Positions 34,147-41,525 of a DNA stretch of 52,211 bases are shown here, piece by piece (positions within the stretch are counted from its first letter, which is position 1; each line of letters begins with the position of its first letter). The notes under the pieces were generated by a model that worked only from the letters and a program-made list of their open reading frames with translations, was not told the origin of the DNA and did not search any database. Source of the DNA: JAWOHX01 sp046484975 (GTDB lineage: Bacteria; Bacillota; Clostridia; DUPQ01); assembly GCA_046484975.1 (NCBI GenBank), contig JAWOHX010000090.1, positions 1-52,211 of the forward strand, in the 5' to 3' direction. Position numbers and translations under genes: made by a program.

Positions 34147-35703
34147 TCATTTTGCAAATTCTATTGCTCTCATTTCCCTGATCACATGGACTTTGATCTG
34201 TCCCGGGTATTCCAGTTCATCCTCAATTTTCTTGACGATGCTTCTGCATGTCAGTACGATGTCGTCATCCGAAATCTTGTCGGGCTTGACCATGATCCTT
34301 ATTTCCCTTCCGGCTTGAACAGCATATGATTTTTCTATGCCTTCAAAGGAATTGGCAATCTCTTCCAACTTCTCGATCCTCTTGATATAGGTTTCGAGTG
34401 TCTCTCTTCTTGCCCCGGGTCTTGCCGCCGATATGGAATCTGCGGCCTGTATCAATACCGATATGACGGATGTGGGTTCGGTGTCCTCATGATGGGCGGC
34501 AATGGCATTGATGACCACTTCGCTCTCGTTGTATTTCCTGGCGATGTCCACGCCGATTTCCACATGGGATCCCTCGATTTCATAATCCACTGCTTTCCCC
34601 AGGTCATGCAGCAGTCCGGCCCTTTTCGCGATGACGGGATCCAGTCCCAGCTCGTTCGCCATGATTCCGGCAAGAGACGCGACCTCCAGGGAATGCTTGA
34701 GAACGTTCTGGCCGTAGCTTTTCCTGTACCGCAGTTTCCCGATGAGTCTGATGATCTCGGGATGCAGCCCATGCACGCCTGCCTCAAATGTGACCTTGTC
34801 CCCTTCTTTCTTGATGGTGGTTTCAATCTCGTTCTGGGCCTTTTGTACCATTTCTTCGATTCTGGCGGGATGGATCCTTCCATCCACGATCAGTCTTTCC
34901 AGTGCAATCCTGGCGACTTCCCTTCGGATGGGGTCGAACCCCGACAGCACCACCGCTTCAGGGGTGTCGTCGATGATCAAATCGATCCCGGTGAGGGTCT
35001 CCAGTGTACGGATGTTCCGGCCTTCCCTCCCGATGATCCGCCCCTTCATCTCGTCATTGGGCAACGGGACGACGGAAACGGTGGTCTCCGCGACATAATC
35101 CGATGCGCATCTCTGTATGGCCGTGGCCAGGATGGCCCTTGACATCTGTTCCGACTCTTCCTTGGTCTTGAGTTCGTTTTCTTTCAGCAGCAGGACTTTC
35201 TCGTGCTTGATTTCATCGTCCAGCATCCTGAGCAGATATTTCTTCGCTTCTTCGGCTGAAAGGTCCGAAATCTTTTCCAGCTCTGCCATCTGTGCCTTGT
35301 ACAAATCGATGACTTCCTTTTCCTTTTCCTCGATCTGTTTGTTCACCAGGCTTAGCTGGTCTTCTTTTTGCTCCAGGTTGGATATTTTCTTGTCGATGGT
35401 CTCCTCTTTCTGAAGAATCCTTCTTTCCAATCTCTGGATTTCATTCCTTCTTTCTTTCAGGTCCCTCTCGATGTCAATCCTGCTTTTGTGGATCTCTTCC
35501 TTGGCCTCGATCAGGATTTCCCTTTTCCTTGCCTCGGCTTTCCGTTCGCCTTCAACAACAATTTTCTGGGACTCGGCTTCCGCGCTCCCGATCTTCTTTT
35601 CAGCTGTTTTTTTCCTATATGAGGCCCCGATGAAGAACATGGCCACTGATACGACCGCAAACAGGACTGCAAAAAGAATGATGATGATAGTATCTATCGT
35701 CAT
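34147..35703 (-). CDS. rny: Ribonuclease Y
   Basis: A 518-aa membrane-anchored endoribonuclease initiating mRNA decay. Layout: N-terminal transmembrane helix (IIIILFAVLFAVVSVAMFFI), a long charged coiled coil (residues about 30-200, e.g. KSRIDIERDLKERRNEIQRL), a KH domain (GRIIGREGRNIRTLETLTG, about residue 215), and an HD domain with HSLEVASLAG and AGLLHDLGKAVDYE. The C-terminus PGQIKVHVIREMRAIEFAK is canonical. GGGAGGAAA is the ribosome binding site and a consensus promoter lies about 80 bases upstream, at the edge of the AT-rich island. Confidence 0.97.
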   Translation of the reverse strand: MTIDTIIIILFAVLFAVVSVAMFFIGASYRKKTAEKKIGSAEAESQKIVVEGERKAEARKREILIEAKEEIHKSRIDIERDLKERRNEIQRLERRILQKEETIDKKISNLEQKEDQLSLVNKQIEEKEKEVIDLYKAQMAELEKISDLSAEEAKKYLLRMLDDEIKHEKVLLLKENELKTKEESEQMSRAILATAIQRCASDYVAETTVSVVPLPNDEMKGRIIGREGRNIRTLETLTGIDLIIDDTPEAVVLSGFDPIRREVARIALERLIVDGRIHPARIEEMVQKAQNEIETTIKKEGDKVTFEAGVHGLHPEIIRLIGKLRYRKSYGQNVLKHSLEVASLAGIMANELGLDPVIAKRAGLLHDLGKAVDYEIEGSHVEIGVDIARKYNESEVVINAIAAHHEDTEPTSVISVLIQAADSISAARPGARRETLETYIKRIEKLEEIANSFEGIEKSYAVQAGREIRIMVKPDKISDDDIVLTCRSIVKKIEDELEYPGQIKVHVIREMRAIEFAK

Positions 35704-35783
35704 TATTGTGTTTCCTCCCTATTAAATTTTCAATGTTCATATGCCATTCAAACGATATAGATGATTACATATACACAAAGATA

Positions 35784-35812
35784 ATTCTATATTTTATTCC
35801 CCTGTATGTCAA
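35784..35812 (-). promoter_or_regulatory. Consensus promoter of rny
   Basis: Minus-strand -35 TTGACA (35807-35812), 17-base spacer, -10 TAGAAT (35784-35789). The -35 lies on the island side of the 17-bp direct repeat and the -10 overlaps the repeat, so the present promoter seems to straddle the insertion boundary. The leader is about 70 bases. Confidence 0.8.
35785..35801. repeat. Left copy of 17-bp direct repeat bracketing the island
   Basis: TTCTATATTTTATTCCC occurs exactly here and again at 41489-41505. Similarity extends on both sides (CAAAG a few bases before, [C/T]TG after). Between the copies the sequence is visibly richer in A and T and holds the IS remnants and accessory genes. Confidence 0.8.
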
Positions 35813-35838
35813 GAATATATCATCCATTCTGTTATTAT

Positions 35839-36401
35839 TGTAGATTGTAATATGAACTGTCGCCAACATCAAGCAACCTCTATATATGTTTCATCAGGTG
35901 TCCTGTAATTCCGAATCTTCCTGGGATAGTTGTTCAACGATGAATCTTTTATTTCATCCGATGATTTTTGGGCCTTGATTTCATTTTCAATGAACTCACA
36001 CATGTGATGATCATGTCCAATTTTAAGGGCCGGTCCTTTTGCCTGTTTGTTCTCTTCATACCTGTTCTGTGCAACCTCTGCGCTGTAGCCCTCATAGTAT
36101 ATCCAGGTCTGCCCATCAAGAAGTGTCACCCTGCCCTTTTTCAATTCCCTCTGTATTGTCCTCCGGCTGCACACAATGACTTTTGAAATCTCCTCTGTAC
36201 TTTTTTTCTCATTATTCATTGTTTCAATACTTAGCCTGTCTTTGTACGTCAGGTGCTTGTTTTTCCGCTCAATGGTGCTACAATGTAAGTGTCCCATAAA
36301 CCTCTCCTTTTTGTTGGTTTAGTCACTTAACATTATAGCTGAGATGGTCCCTGTGGGACACTTTTTTTCAGCTTTCGCGACAGTTGGGTTTACAATTCAC
36401 C
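35839..36401 (-). mobile_element. IS30-like element with internal deletion (copy 1)
   Basis: A roughly 563-bp element with 25-bp terminal inverted repeats that match at 18 positions. The left end is 35839-35863 and the right end 36377-36401; both read ATTGTAA in the middle and end AACTGTCGC inwards. Inside is a minus-strand frame that joins an IS30-type N-terminal helix-turn-helix region to an IS30-type C-terminal tail, lacking the DDE catalytic core. It is about half the length of an intact IS30 element, so it would move only with a transposase in trans. Confidence 0.75.
35869..36297 (-). pseudogene. IS30 family transposase, catalytic core deleted
   Basis: 142 residues. The N-terminal half is an IS30-type helix-turn-helix (HLTYKDRLSIETMNNEKKST, then EEISKVIVCSRRTIQRELKK), and the last 20 or so residues (SLNNYPRKIRNYRTPDETYI) match the end of IS30 transposases, which normally read LNNRPRKxLGxxTPxE. 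About 150-200 residues holding the DDE core are missing between them, so this is an in-frame internal deletion rather than a simple truncation. GGAGAGG precedes the ATG at 36297. The truncated protein might still bind the element ends. Confidence 0.75.
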
Positions 36402-36403
36402 AA

Positions 36404-36520
36404 CATCCAATCTGACCGACACAACCTCGCAAAATCTGAAAAACATCTAAATCGACCACTAACGAACACCCAGCATCTAACCTGACCACTCGCCAGACCA
36501 TGACATCTAAATCACTCTGT
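36404..36520. repeat. Four degenerate CATCYAAnCTGACCAC-type repeats
   Basis: Four imperfect units follow one another: CATCCAATCTGACCGAC (36404), CATCTAAATCGACCAC (about 36448), CATCTAACCTGACCAC (about 36474) and CATCTAAATCACTCTG (about 36504), at spacings of roughly 25-45 bases. Read on the other strand they give GTGGTCAGnTTAGATG. Repeated terminal motifs of this shape are found at ends of IS21-family elements, so this may be the relic of another IS; that is inference. A fifth unit lies at 38432. Confidence 0.5.
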
Positions 36521-37065
36521 CACTAGCATTACCGCTTGTTTCGATATGTTCCCACGAAGCTAAAAATTCAAGTTTTTCACACTTCAGATTCCCACCTCAT
36601 AATCACATAAAAGTCTTATATCAAGCTTCCCAGACGCATTATTCTAACTCTTGTTATCAATACTACCGTCTCAACATGGCACGATAGGCTCATCTTGATG
36701 TCTGGACTGTGTTTTTTTGTTTTTCCGTTCGCGAGAATACGTCGATAGTGGTTTTTATGGAATTACCCGTTCTTGGAAACAAGTCAATATATAAACCGCC
36801 AGTATTTCCTGACGGGGTTATGCTCACTCCGTCTTTGATACTTAAGCTATATCACAAGCCTTCAAATTAATATGAAGCCTTGAATGTATTGTTGGCTCTC
36901 CAGCTTTAAATTTCAATGAGAATCCATAACAAACCATACCTTTTCAATGCATTTTCGAAATAAATCAAAGCAATTTGTTTTCGTCACATCTATAGCTAGA
37001 CTCTTTACATATGGATTTGTGATACAAATATATATCAAACCTTGTACCCTTTATCCAGTAAAGGT
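36521..37065. other. AT-rich intergenic stretch without a supported gene
   Basis: No gene that I can support. A minus-strand frame near 36700-36850 gives a short readable segment (GNTGGLYIDLFPRTGNSIKT) without start signals or recognisable family, perhaps debris of a mobile gene. Otherwise the stretch is low in GC and has stops in all frames. Confidence 0.5.
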
Positions 37066-38256
37066 CTAAACACTGCCGTCACCCCTTGTAAGTATTTTTT
37101 TATAAGAAGCATCTATGCCAATTGCTCCAAGCGGAGCGGTAATCAGAATTGCTAATACGGCGACAGTCAAAATAGTATTGCCTGCAGTAATACCGGCCGC
37201 CAAAGGCAGTCCGCCAATCGCAGCTTGTACAGTCGCTTTAGGTATGTAAGCAATAGAGCAGAACAATCTTTCTTTTATGTTTAATTTCGTTCTTATGAGA
37301 CAAACAAAAACTCCGAAAATACGAATTGCGAGGGCAATGAATATAAGCGCAACCGCCGCAATTCCCGCCTTTGCCGCAAAGCTAATATCTACCGTTGCGC
37401 CTACTAACACGAACAACATCAACTCGGCTGCCACCCAGATTTTTGAGAATTTACCAGACAGCCGCTTTGCTAAAATATCATACTGCTGAAGTATAGTACC
37501 GCCCAAAGCCATCACGGCCAGCAGTCCAGACATAGGCACATAAACCTTGATAGCAATTTCAAGAGTAACGAGCAGGAAAGAAGTGCTTAACAGAATTATA
37601 ATCTTTACAGTGTCCCGCATGTGAATTTTCTTAAATAGTTTTACAAGCATAAGTCCAAGCAAAATGCCAGTCAATAAACCAACTACAATGGCAAGCGGAA
37701 TTCTAACAAGGCTTCCAACGTCAAAACTACTCCCGCTATACATCCCCATAAATGATGTAAAGAGGACAATTACATAAATATCATCTACCGAAGCCCCGGC
37801 CAAAATGAGTTGTGGGATACTCTTTGACTTTCCGTAACCACTCTCCATTAACTTTAGCATTTTGGGGACGATAACCGCCGGGGATACAGCACCGAGCACA
37901 GTTCCCATAATAGCAGCTTCCAAGTAAGAAATGGGAAAGAACATTGGTGCAAATATTGTTGTGGCAGCTATTTCAAAAGTTGCAGGAATGAAGCACATAA
38001 GGATAGCCGGACGGCCCACCTTTTTCAGATCATTTATATCCAGTGCAAGTCCCACTCTTGTAAGAATAACAATCAAGGCTATTTCTCTCAAATCAGCAGA
38101 AATATTCAATAATTCCGGAGCTATTAGGTTCAACGCATAAGGACCTAACACTATGCCAGTAAGAAGCATACCGACAAGGCCGGGTAATTTTAGTTTTTGC
38201 ATGGTTCCGCTTAGTACAAGACCGCAAAGAACCATTAATGCAAGACTGAAAAGCAT
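37066..38256 (-). CDS. CPA2-type cation/proton antiporter
   Basis: A 396-aa membrane protein with about 11-13 hydrophobic helices, of the Kef/NapA-like monovalent cation:proton antiporter-2 group. MLFSLALMVLCGLVLSGTMQ and KLKLPGLVGMLLTGIVLGPY are the typical start; GAVSPAVIVPKML and ASVDDIYVIVLFTSFMG carry the paired acidic and Asp residues of the transport site (single Asp in VDD region). ATG at 38256 has AGGGGGA in front; the longer frame to 38325 runs into a terminator hairpin. The gene is AT-rich with codons ending in A/T, unlike its neighbours, sits between two IS30-like remnants, and its leader matches a fluoride riboswitch. I infer a role in ion or fluoride stress. Confidence 0.88.
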   Translation of the reverse strand: MLFSLALMVLCGLVLSGTMQKLKLPGLVGMLLTGIVLGPYALNLIAPELLNISADLREIALIVILTRVGLALDINDLKKVGRPAILMCFIPATFEIAATTIFAPMFFPISYLEAAIMGTVLGAVSPAVIVPKMLKLMESGYGKSKSIPQLILAGASVDDIYVIVLFTSFMGMYSGSSFDVGSLVRIPLAIVVGLLTGILLGLMLVKLFKKIHMRDTVKIIILLSTSFLLVTLEIAIKVYVPMSGLLAVMALGGTILQQYDILAKRLSGKFSKIWVAAELMLFVLVGATVDISFAAKAGIAAVALIFIALAIRIFGVFVCLIRTKLNIKERLFCSIAYIPKATVQAAIGGLPLAAGITAGNTILTVAVLAILITAPLGAIGIDASYKKILTRGDGSV

Positions 38257-38282
38257 ACACATCCCCCTTTGTGCAGAAATGT

Positions 38283-38331
38283 AAAAAAGCTGACACTTCC
38301 GCAATAAAATAATTGCAGAAATCATCAGCTT
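38283..38331 (-). terminator. Riboswitch-controlled intrinsic terminator
   Basis: Stem AAGCTGA / TCAGCTT with an inner stem TTCTGCAAT / ATTGCGGAA, followed by TTTTTT, located inside the leader before the antiporter ribosome binding site. Its 5' strand is shared with the conserved GCTGATGA part of the putative aptamer, so aptamer folding and termination exclude one another. Confidence 0.8.
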
Positions 38332-38379
38332 AATAAGCGGTTTGGCCTTTAAATCAGCTCAGGGAGAAATTCATTCCCT
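38315..38379 (-). ncRNA. Putative fluoride (crcB-type) riboswitch aptamer
   Basis: Minus-strand leader, starting at or near the predicted transcript start. It shows a P1-like hairpin AGGGA-AUGAAUUUC-UCCCU (38361-38379), a linker of about 17 bases, then AAACCGC, a perfect short P2 (GCUU/AAGC), and directly GCUGAUGAUUUCUGC (to 38315). The order AAACnGC..P2..GCUGAUG is the most conserved part of the fluoride riboswitch class, and loop bases GAAUU can partly pair with AUUUC as the pseudoknot. The linker is longer than in the crystallised example, and the first conserved G of GAUG is A here. Gene context (cation/proton antiporter) is among those reported for this class. Confidence 0.62.
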
Positions 38380-38389
38380 TTAATGCATT

Positions 38390-38417
38390 ATTGTATCACA
38401 AAGTTATTAAAAAACAA
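38390..38417 (-). promoter_or_regulatory. Promoter of the antiporter leader
   Basis: Minus-strand -35 TTGTTT (38412-38417), 16-base spacer, -10 TACAAT (38390-38395). Predicted transcription starts about seven bases on, right at the beginning of the aptamer. Confidence 0.7.
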
Positions 38418-38431
38418 ATGAATTTTTTAAG

Positions 38432-38444
38432 CATCCAATCTGAC
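38432..38444. repeat. 13-bp direct repeat next to IS30-like copy 2
   Basis: CATCCAATCTGAC here is identical to 36404-36416. One copy abuts the inner end of IS30-like copy 1 (two bases away), the other touches the first base of copy 2, so the pair brackets the antiporter module. Confidence 0.75.
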
Positions 38445-38649
38445 TGTAGATTGTAATATTAACTGTCGCCAACATCAAGCAACCTCTGCGCTGTAGCCCT
38501 CATAGTATATCCAGGTCTTCCCATCAAGAAGTCTCATCCTGCCCTTTTTCAATTCCCTCTGTATGGTCCTCCGGCTACACGCAATGACTTATGAAATATC
38601 CTCCGTAGAGTTTTTCTCATTGTTTATTGTTTCAATTCTTAGCCTGTCG
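38445..38649 (-). mobile_element. IS30-like element remnant (copy 2, further deleted)
   Basis: About 205 bp nearly identical to parts of copy 1: the left terminal repeat (38445-38469) and the helix-turn-helix coding part. Between them 198 bp of copy 1 are missing, exactly from one GCAACCTCT to the next, so the deletion joined two 9-bp repeats. Homology to copy 1 stops near 38649 at CTTAGCCTGTC and the right terminal repeat is lost. Substitutions and small changes break the frame. Confidence 0.8.
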
Positions 38650-38726
38650 TTTTTTAGTGTTGCCACTGCTGTTTGCAAAAAACGTGCATACGGTTTTTGA
38701 TCACGGCATCAGGGATCGGATACAAA

Positions 38727-39407
38727 CTAAAACCCCGCCATGCCCTCTATGGCAATTGCCCTGACCGGACATGAATCAAGTCCCGATACGGGCAGGGGCA
38801 AGGCACAGAACAGGAATGTTTCTGATCTTATCAGCTCAAGGTTTTTCAACACCTCAATGAAAATGATATCATCAGGCATAAGTATTTCATGAAAGTCTAC
38901 AATTGTCCTAACATCGAACTCAATGGAAACCCCGTCACCGAACCCGACACCCTTAACTTTCTTAAGTTTCAACCAATTTGCCGTATCATCACAAACATAA
39001 GGTCTTTTGTCACAATCTGTATTTGTCAGTTCTGTAAAAGGAGGAAGTTTATGCGGCGAATCCAGGATTACTATATCACCTTCCCTTACTTTTCCTTCGG
39101 AAGCGGACTCCAGATCTCCTGCTGTAATCCTTTCGTTTGGTTCAATGTCATTCAGATATAATATGATACCTCTTCCAATGAATGTACTTAATGGCAATTC
39201 TGAAATGTCCTTAAGGTCAGGAGAACAGTGGAACGGAGACTCCACATGAGTTCCAAGATGACTCATCATATCTATTTCAGAATGATAATCCCGGGTCTTT
39301 TTCTGATATCTCTTCCTTACCTGCAGCCTTCTTGTCTCGGTCTTCGGGTCGAGTGGTTTTGTCAAATCAATGATTCTGTAATCATCCAGAAAAAATTCAT
39401 TCTTCAT
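38727..39407 (-). CDS. Cyclase family protein (kynurenine-formamidase-like hydrolase)
   Basis: A 226-aa metal-dependent hydrolase of the cyclase family (PF04199). The metal site HLGTHVESPFHC (about residues 51-62) is the HxGTHxDxPxH motif with Glu in place of Asp; DIVILDSPHKLP and VKGVGFGDGVSIEFD are further family-typical strands. Members include kynurenine formamidase and hydantoin- or isatin-type amidohydrolases. AAGGGAG lies eight bases before the ATG. It starts three bases after the preceding TIM-barrel gene, so the two form one unit. AT-rich, island-borne. Confidence 0.85.
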   Translation of the reverse strand: MKNEFFLDDYRIIDLTKPLDPKTETRRLQVRKRYQKKTRDYHSEIDMMSHLGTHVESPFHCSPDLKDISELPLSTFIGRGIILYLNDIEPNERITAGDLESASEGKVREGDIVILDSPHKLPPFTELTNTDCDKRPYVCDDTANWLKLKKVKGVGFGDGVSIEFDVRTIVDFHEILMPDDIIFIEVLKNLELIRSETFLFCALPLPVSGLDSCPVRAIAIEGMAGF

Positions 39408-39410
39408 ACT

Positions 39411-41057
39411 CTATACTCCCTTGAATATAACTCCGGCTTCCACGCTCAATACCAATAGGTTTCCATCTTTCTTGTCATTGAAAACATCAATCGTATTCCA
39501 TCCTTTAACAATATCAATGGATCCAAAGGAATACTCGCATCCAATGTTTTCATCTATGTGACTTGCGAAGGGTCTGCTCGGTAAAAGAAGTTTATCCGTT
39601 TCCACCGCAGCATAATTTACAGGACTTCCGTTGAATGAAACGCCGAATCCGTGCCCTGCATCCTCTTTCTTAATCACTATCTGAACCTTAAGTTCATAAT
39701 TGCTTTCAGCTTCGTCAAGCATCGAAACATCAAACCTGTGATGCTGGAAAGAAGGAATTACAACAGGAGCTGCAGCAGCCATTTCAAAGGGTGGATAATT
39801 GCACCCGCCCCCGGCTGTGGTCAATGTATAGAATTTAGTTTTTCCAAATAGAAAACTTATTTCTGAAACATTTTTCATCAAAGAATAATCGGATGTTATG
39901 CCTGTCAAATGCCTGGCATCAGCTATAAAAAAATTGTACACTTCGATGGCGTCTACATCATTTGCAATAAGCGCTGCAATATTTCCCCGAAAATATGCAC
40001 TGGAACCTGTGATATCCCTCAGATTACCCAAATTGGTTTTTTCCAAAGCTTCTGTTTTGTAATGTGAACTGAAATCAGGTTTGCAGGGCAGTTTATTGCA
40101 GATGATTTCCGTTGACCCGTATATATCACAATTGTAATCCGTCAGTTTGCGTAACCGTTCATAATCAAAATCCCAGGTACATGATACAAAATTAGAAGGG
40201 CATATATAGTCCAGCGTTTTGTTTTTTCCGTTTTCCACGACATCAATTCCAATGCTTTTATACATGCTGACATTGGATAATACCCTCATTCCAAACGTGT
40301 ACGTGCAATTGTTTGCAACCCCTTTTCTGTTCAGATAGCCTTTGATCATTGAAAGCCAATCATTGATTACCATGATATCTTCTTCTGAAGCCGGATATTC
40401 CATACATGCGGCATTTCTCGTCCAGTCAAGTTCAATGCCCATGCATTCATAATCCTCCACCAATTCTTTAATAAGGGCAAAGTAATAGTCCCTTACTCCT
40501 TCCTTTGAATAATCCAGCGCCATATAATATTCTTTTGTCCTACCAGTGTGATTGGTTCCCTTCAGATGGTTGTTTTCATATATGCCGGCGACAAGATAGT
40601 TGTTCAGGCCCGGAGCTACATAATGCATGTCATTCATTCTTATCGATGCCCGCAATTCTATGCCATATTCTTTGCATGCTTTTTTTATTTCTTGCATCCA
40701 ATCAACATTTTCATCAGTGAGATCAAGGTAAGCATTCAATATGTATCTGACATAATACAATGGGTCTTCTTCATAACATTCATAAATCCTATGGTTCCAG
40801 GCTGCGCTCTCCAGATTTTTAACTTCATCTCTTGTATAGCCGTCAAGAATAGTCGGCCAGACTTTGCTTGGATACCATGCCACCTGTGAGTTCGGGTTCA
40901 TAAGCAATACATCGACACCACTGTCTGCAAGGATTTTCACAAAATTTACTACACCTGCTTTTGTAAAATGTCCCTTCCAGTCTGGCTCCCACACTTCCGG
41001 ACTCCAGCCCAGTGTTCCAAAATCCGCATTGTATATGACAGGTATCTTCTTATTCAC
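39411..41057 (-). CDS. TIM-barrel glycoside-hydrolase-like protein, unknown specificity
   Basis: A 548-aa cytoplasmic protein (no signal peptide) starting with GTG at 41057 behind GGGAGAG. The first 370 residues look like a GH10/GHL-type TIM barrel: VNFVKILADSGVDVLLMNPN, ELRASIRMNDMHYVAPG, then CMGIELDWTRNAACMEYPAS with candidate catalytic acids (E and D of IELDW). The last 120 residues (SNYELKVQIVIKKEDAGHGF, GVSFNGSPVNY) look like a beta-sandwich module. I cannot assign a family with certainty. It has its own promoter and is followed closely by the cyclase-family gene, suggesting joint processing of one compound, perhaps a glycoside. AT-rich, likely acquired. Confidence 0.6.
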   Translation of the reverse strand: MNKKIPVIYNADFGTLGWSPEVWEPDWKGHFTKAGVVNFVKILADSGVDVLLMNPNSQVAWYPSKVWPTILDGYTRDEVKNLESAAWNHRIYECYEEDPLYYVRYILNAYLDLTDENVDWMQEIKKACKEYGIELRASIRMNDMHYVAPGLNNYLVAGIYENNHLKGTNHTGRTKEYYMALDYSKEGVRDYYFALIKELVEDYECMGIELDWTRNAACMEYPASEEDIMVINDWLSMIKGYLNRKGVANNCTYTFGMRVLSNVSMYKSIGIDVVENGKNKTLDYICPSNFVSCTWDFDYERLRKLTDYNCDIYGSTEIICNKLPCKPDFSSHYKTEALEKTNLGNLRDITGSSAYFRGNIAALIANDVDAIEVYNFFIADARHLTGITSDYSLMKNVSEISFLFGKTKFYTLTTAGGGCNYPPFEMAAAAPVVIPSFQHHRFDVSMLDEAESNYELKVQIVIKKEDAGHGFGVSFNGSPVNYAAVETDKLLLPSRPFASHIDENIGCEYSFGSIDIVKGWNTIDVFNDKKDGNLLVLSVEAGVIFKGV

Positions 41058-41080
41058 TGTATGCTCTCCCTTTTTTATTT

Positions 41081-41109
41081 AATCTACTACATTTACGTTA
41101 CTTATGCAA
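41081..41109 (-). promoter_or_regulatory. Promoter of the TIM-barrel/cyclase unit
   Basis: Minus-strand -35 TTGCAT (41104-41109), 17-base spacer, -10 TAGATT (41081-41086), about 24 bases before the GTG start. Confidence 0.65.
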
Positions 41110-41488
41110 AGTGTTCATATCCGCTTTGCTGTTTGATTGTTTGTACTTTTTGAATAATTCCTTTACAATTGTGGGGAAGACTTTTATGAAAAAATATTTC
41201 TTGTCACAACTGACGGTACCACATCTACGACAGCCCTGCCTTTAGAAGTTGGCACCATGAATCTTTAAGGGCAAAATCAACACAAAACATGTGCAACCGC
41301 CTATAAACAAGGAATTTTTATGTTGAAAGACATTTTCTAAATCATTGTCTATATAATATTGCAATGGTGTTAGTGGTACTAATTCTGTATGAATGTGTTC
41401 CAAATACCCAAAGGCTGCTGCATCACTGCAACAGCCTCTTGTTTTTATTTGGTTTGCACCATTCTTATCGTTTGATACCAAAGTCAGC
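41110..41488. other. AT-rich intergenic end of the island
   Basis: I see no supported gene. A 79-residue minus-strand frame (41242-41481) is Cys-rich, lacks a ribosome binding site and runs through a terminator-like hairpin, so I do not call it. The stretch probably holds debris of a mobile element. Confidence 0.5.
41412..41450 (+). terminator. Orphan plus-strand terminator
   Basis: Stem AGGCTGCTGCA / TGCAACAGCCT with one bulge, followed by CTTGTTTTTATTT on the plus strand. No plus-strand gene lies before it, so it is likely left over from a lost mobile gene. Confidence 0.6.
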
Positions 41489-41505
41489 TTCTATATTTTA
41501 TTCCC
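41489..41505. repeat. Right copy of 17-bp direct repeat bracketing the island
   Basis: TTCTATATTTTATTCCC, identical to 35785-35801. It lies 20 bases after the stop of the ABC permease gene, where the GC-rich backbone resumes. Confidence 0.8.
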
Positions 41506-41525
41506 TTGCAACCAAAAATTTGTCA

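Noticed and set aside
36404..36520. Short repeats considered as a CRISPR array
   Set aside because: Units are imperfect, too short, spaced 25-45 bases unevenly, and no cas genes are present.
37066..38256. Antiporter leader as a c-di-AMP (ydaO) riboswitch
   Set aside because: The leader is much shorter than that class and lacks its conserved boxes; the AAACCGC..GCUGAUG pattern fits the fluoride class better.
41242..41481. 79-residue minus-strand frame at the island end
   Set aside because: No ribosome binding site, runs through a terminator-like hairpin, no recognisable family.
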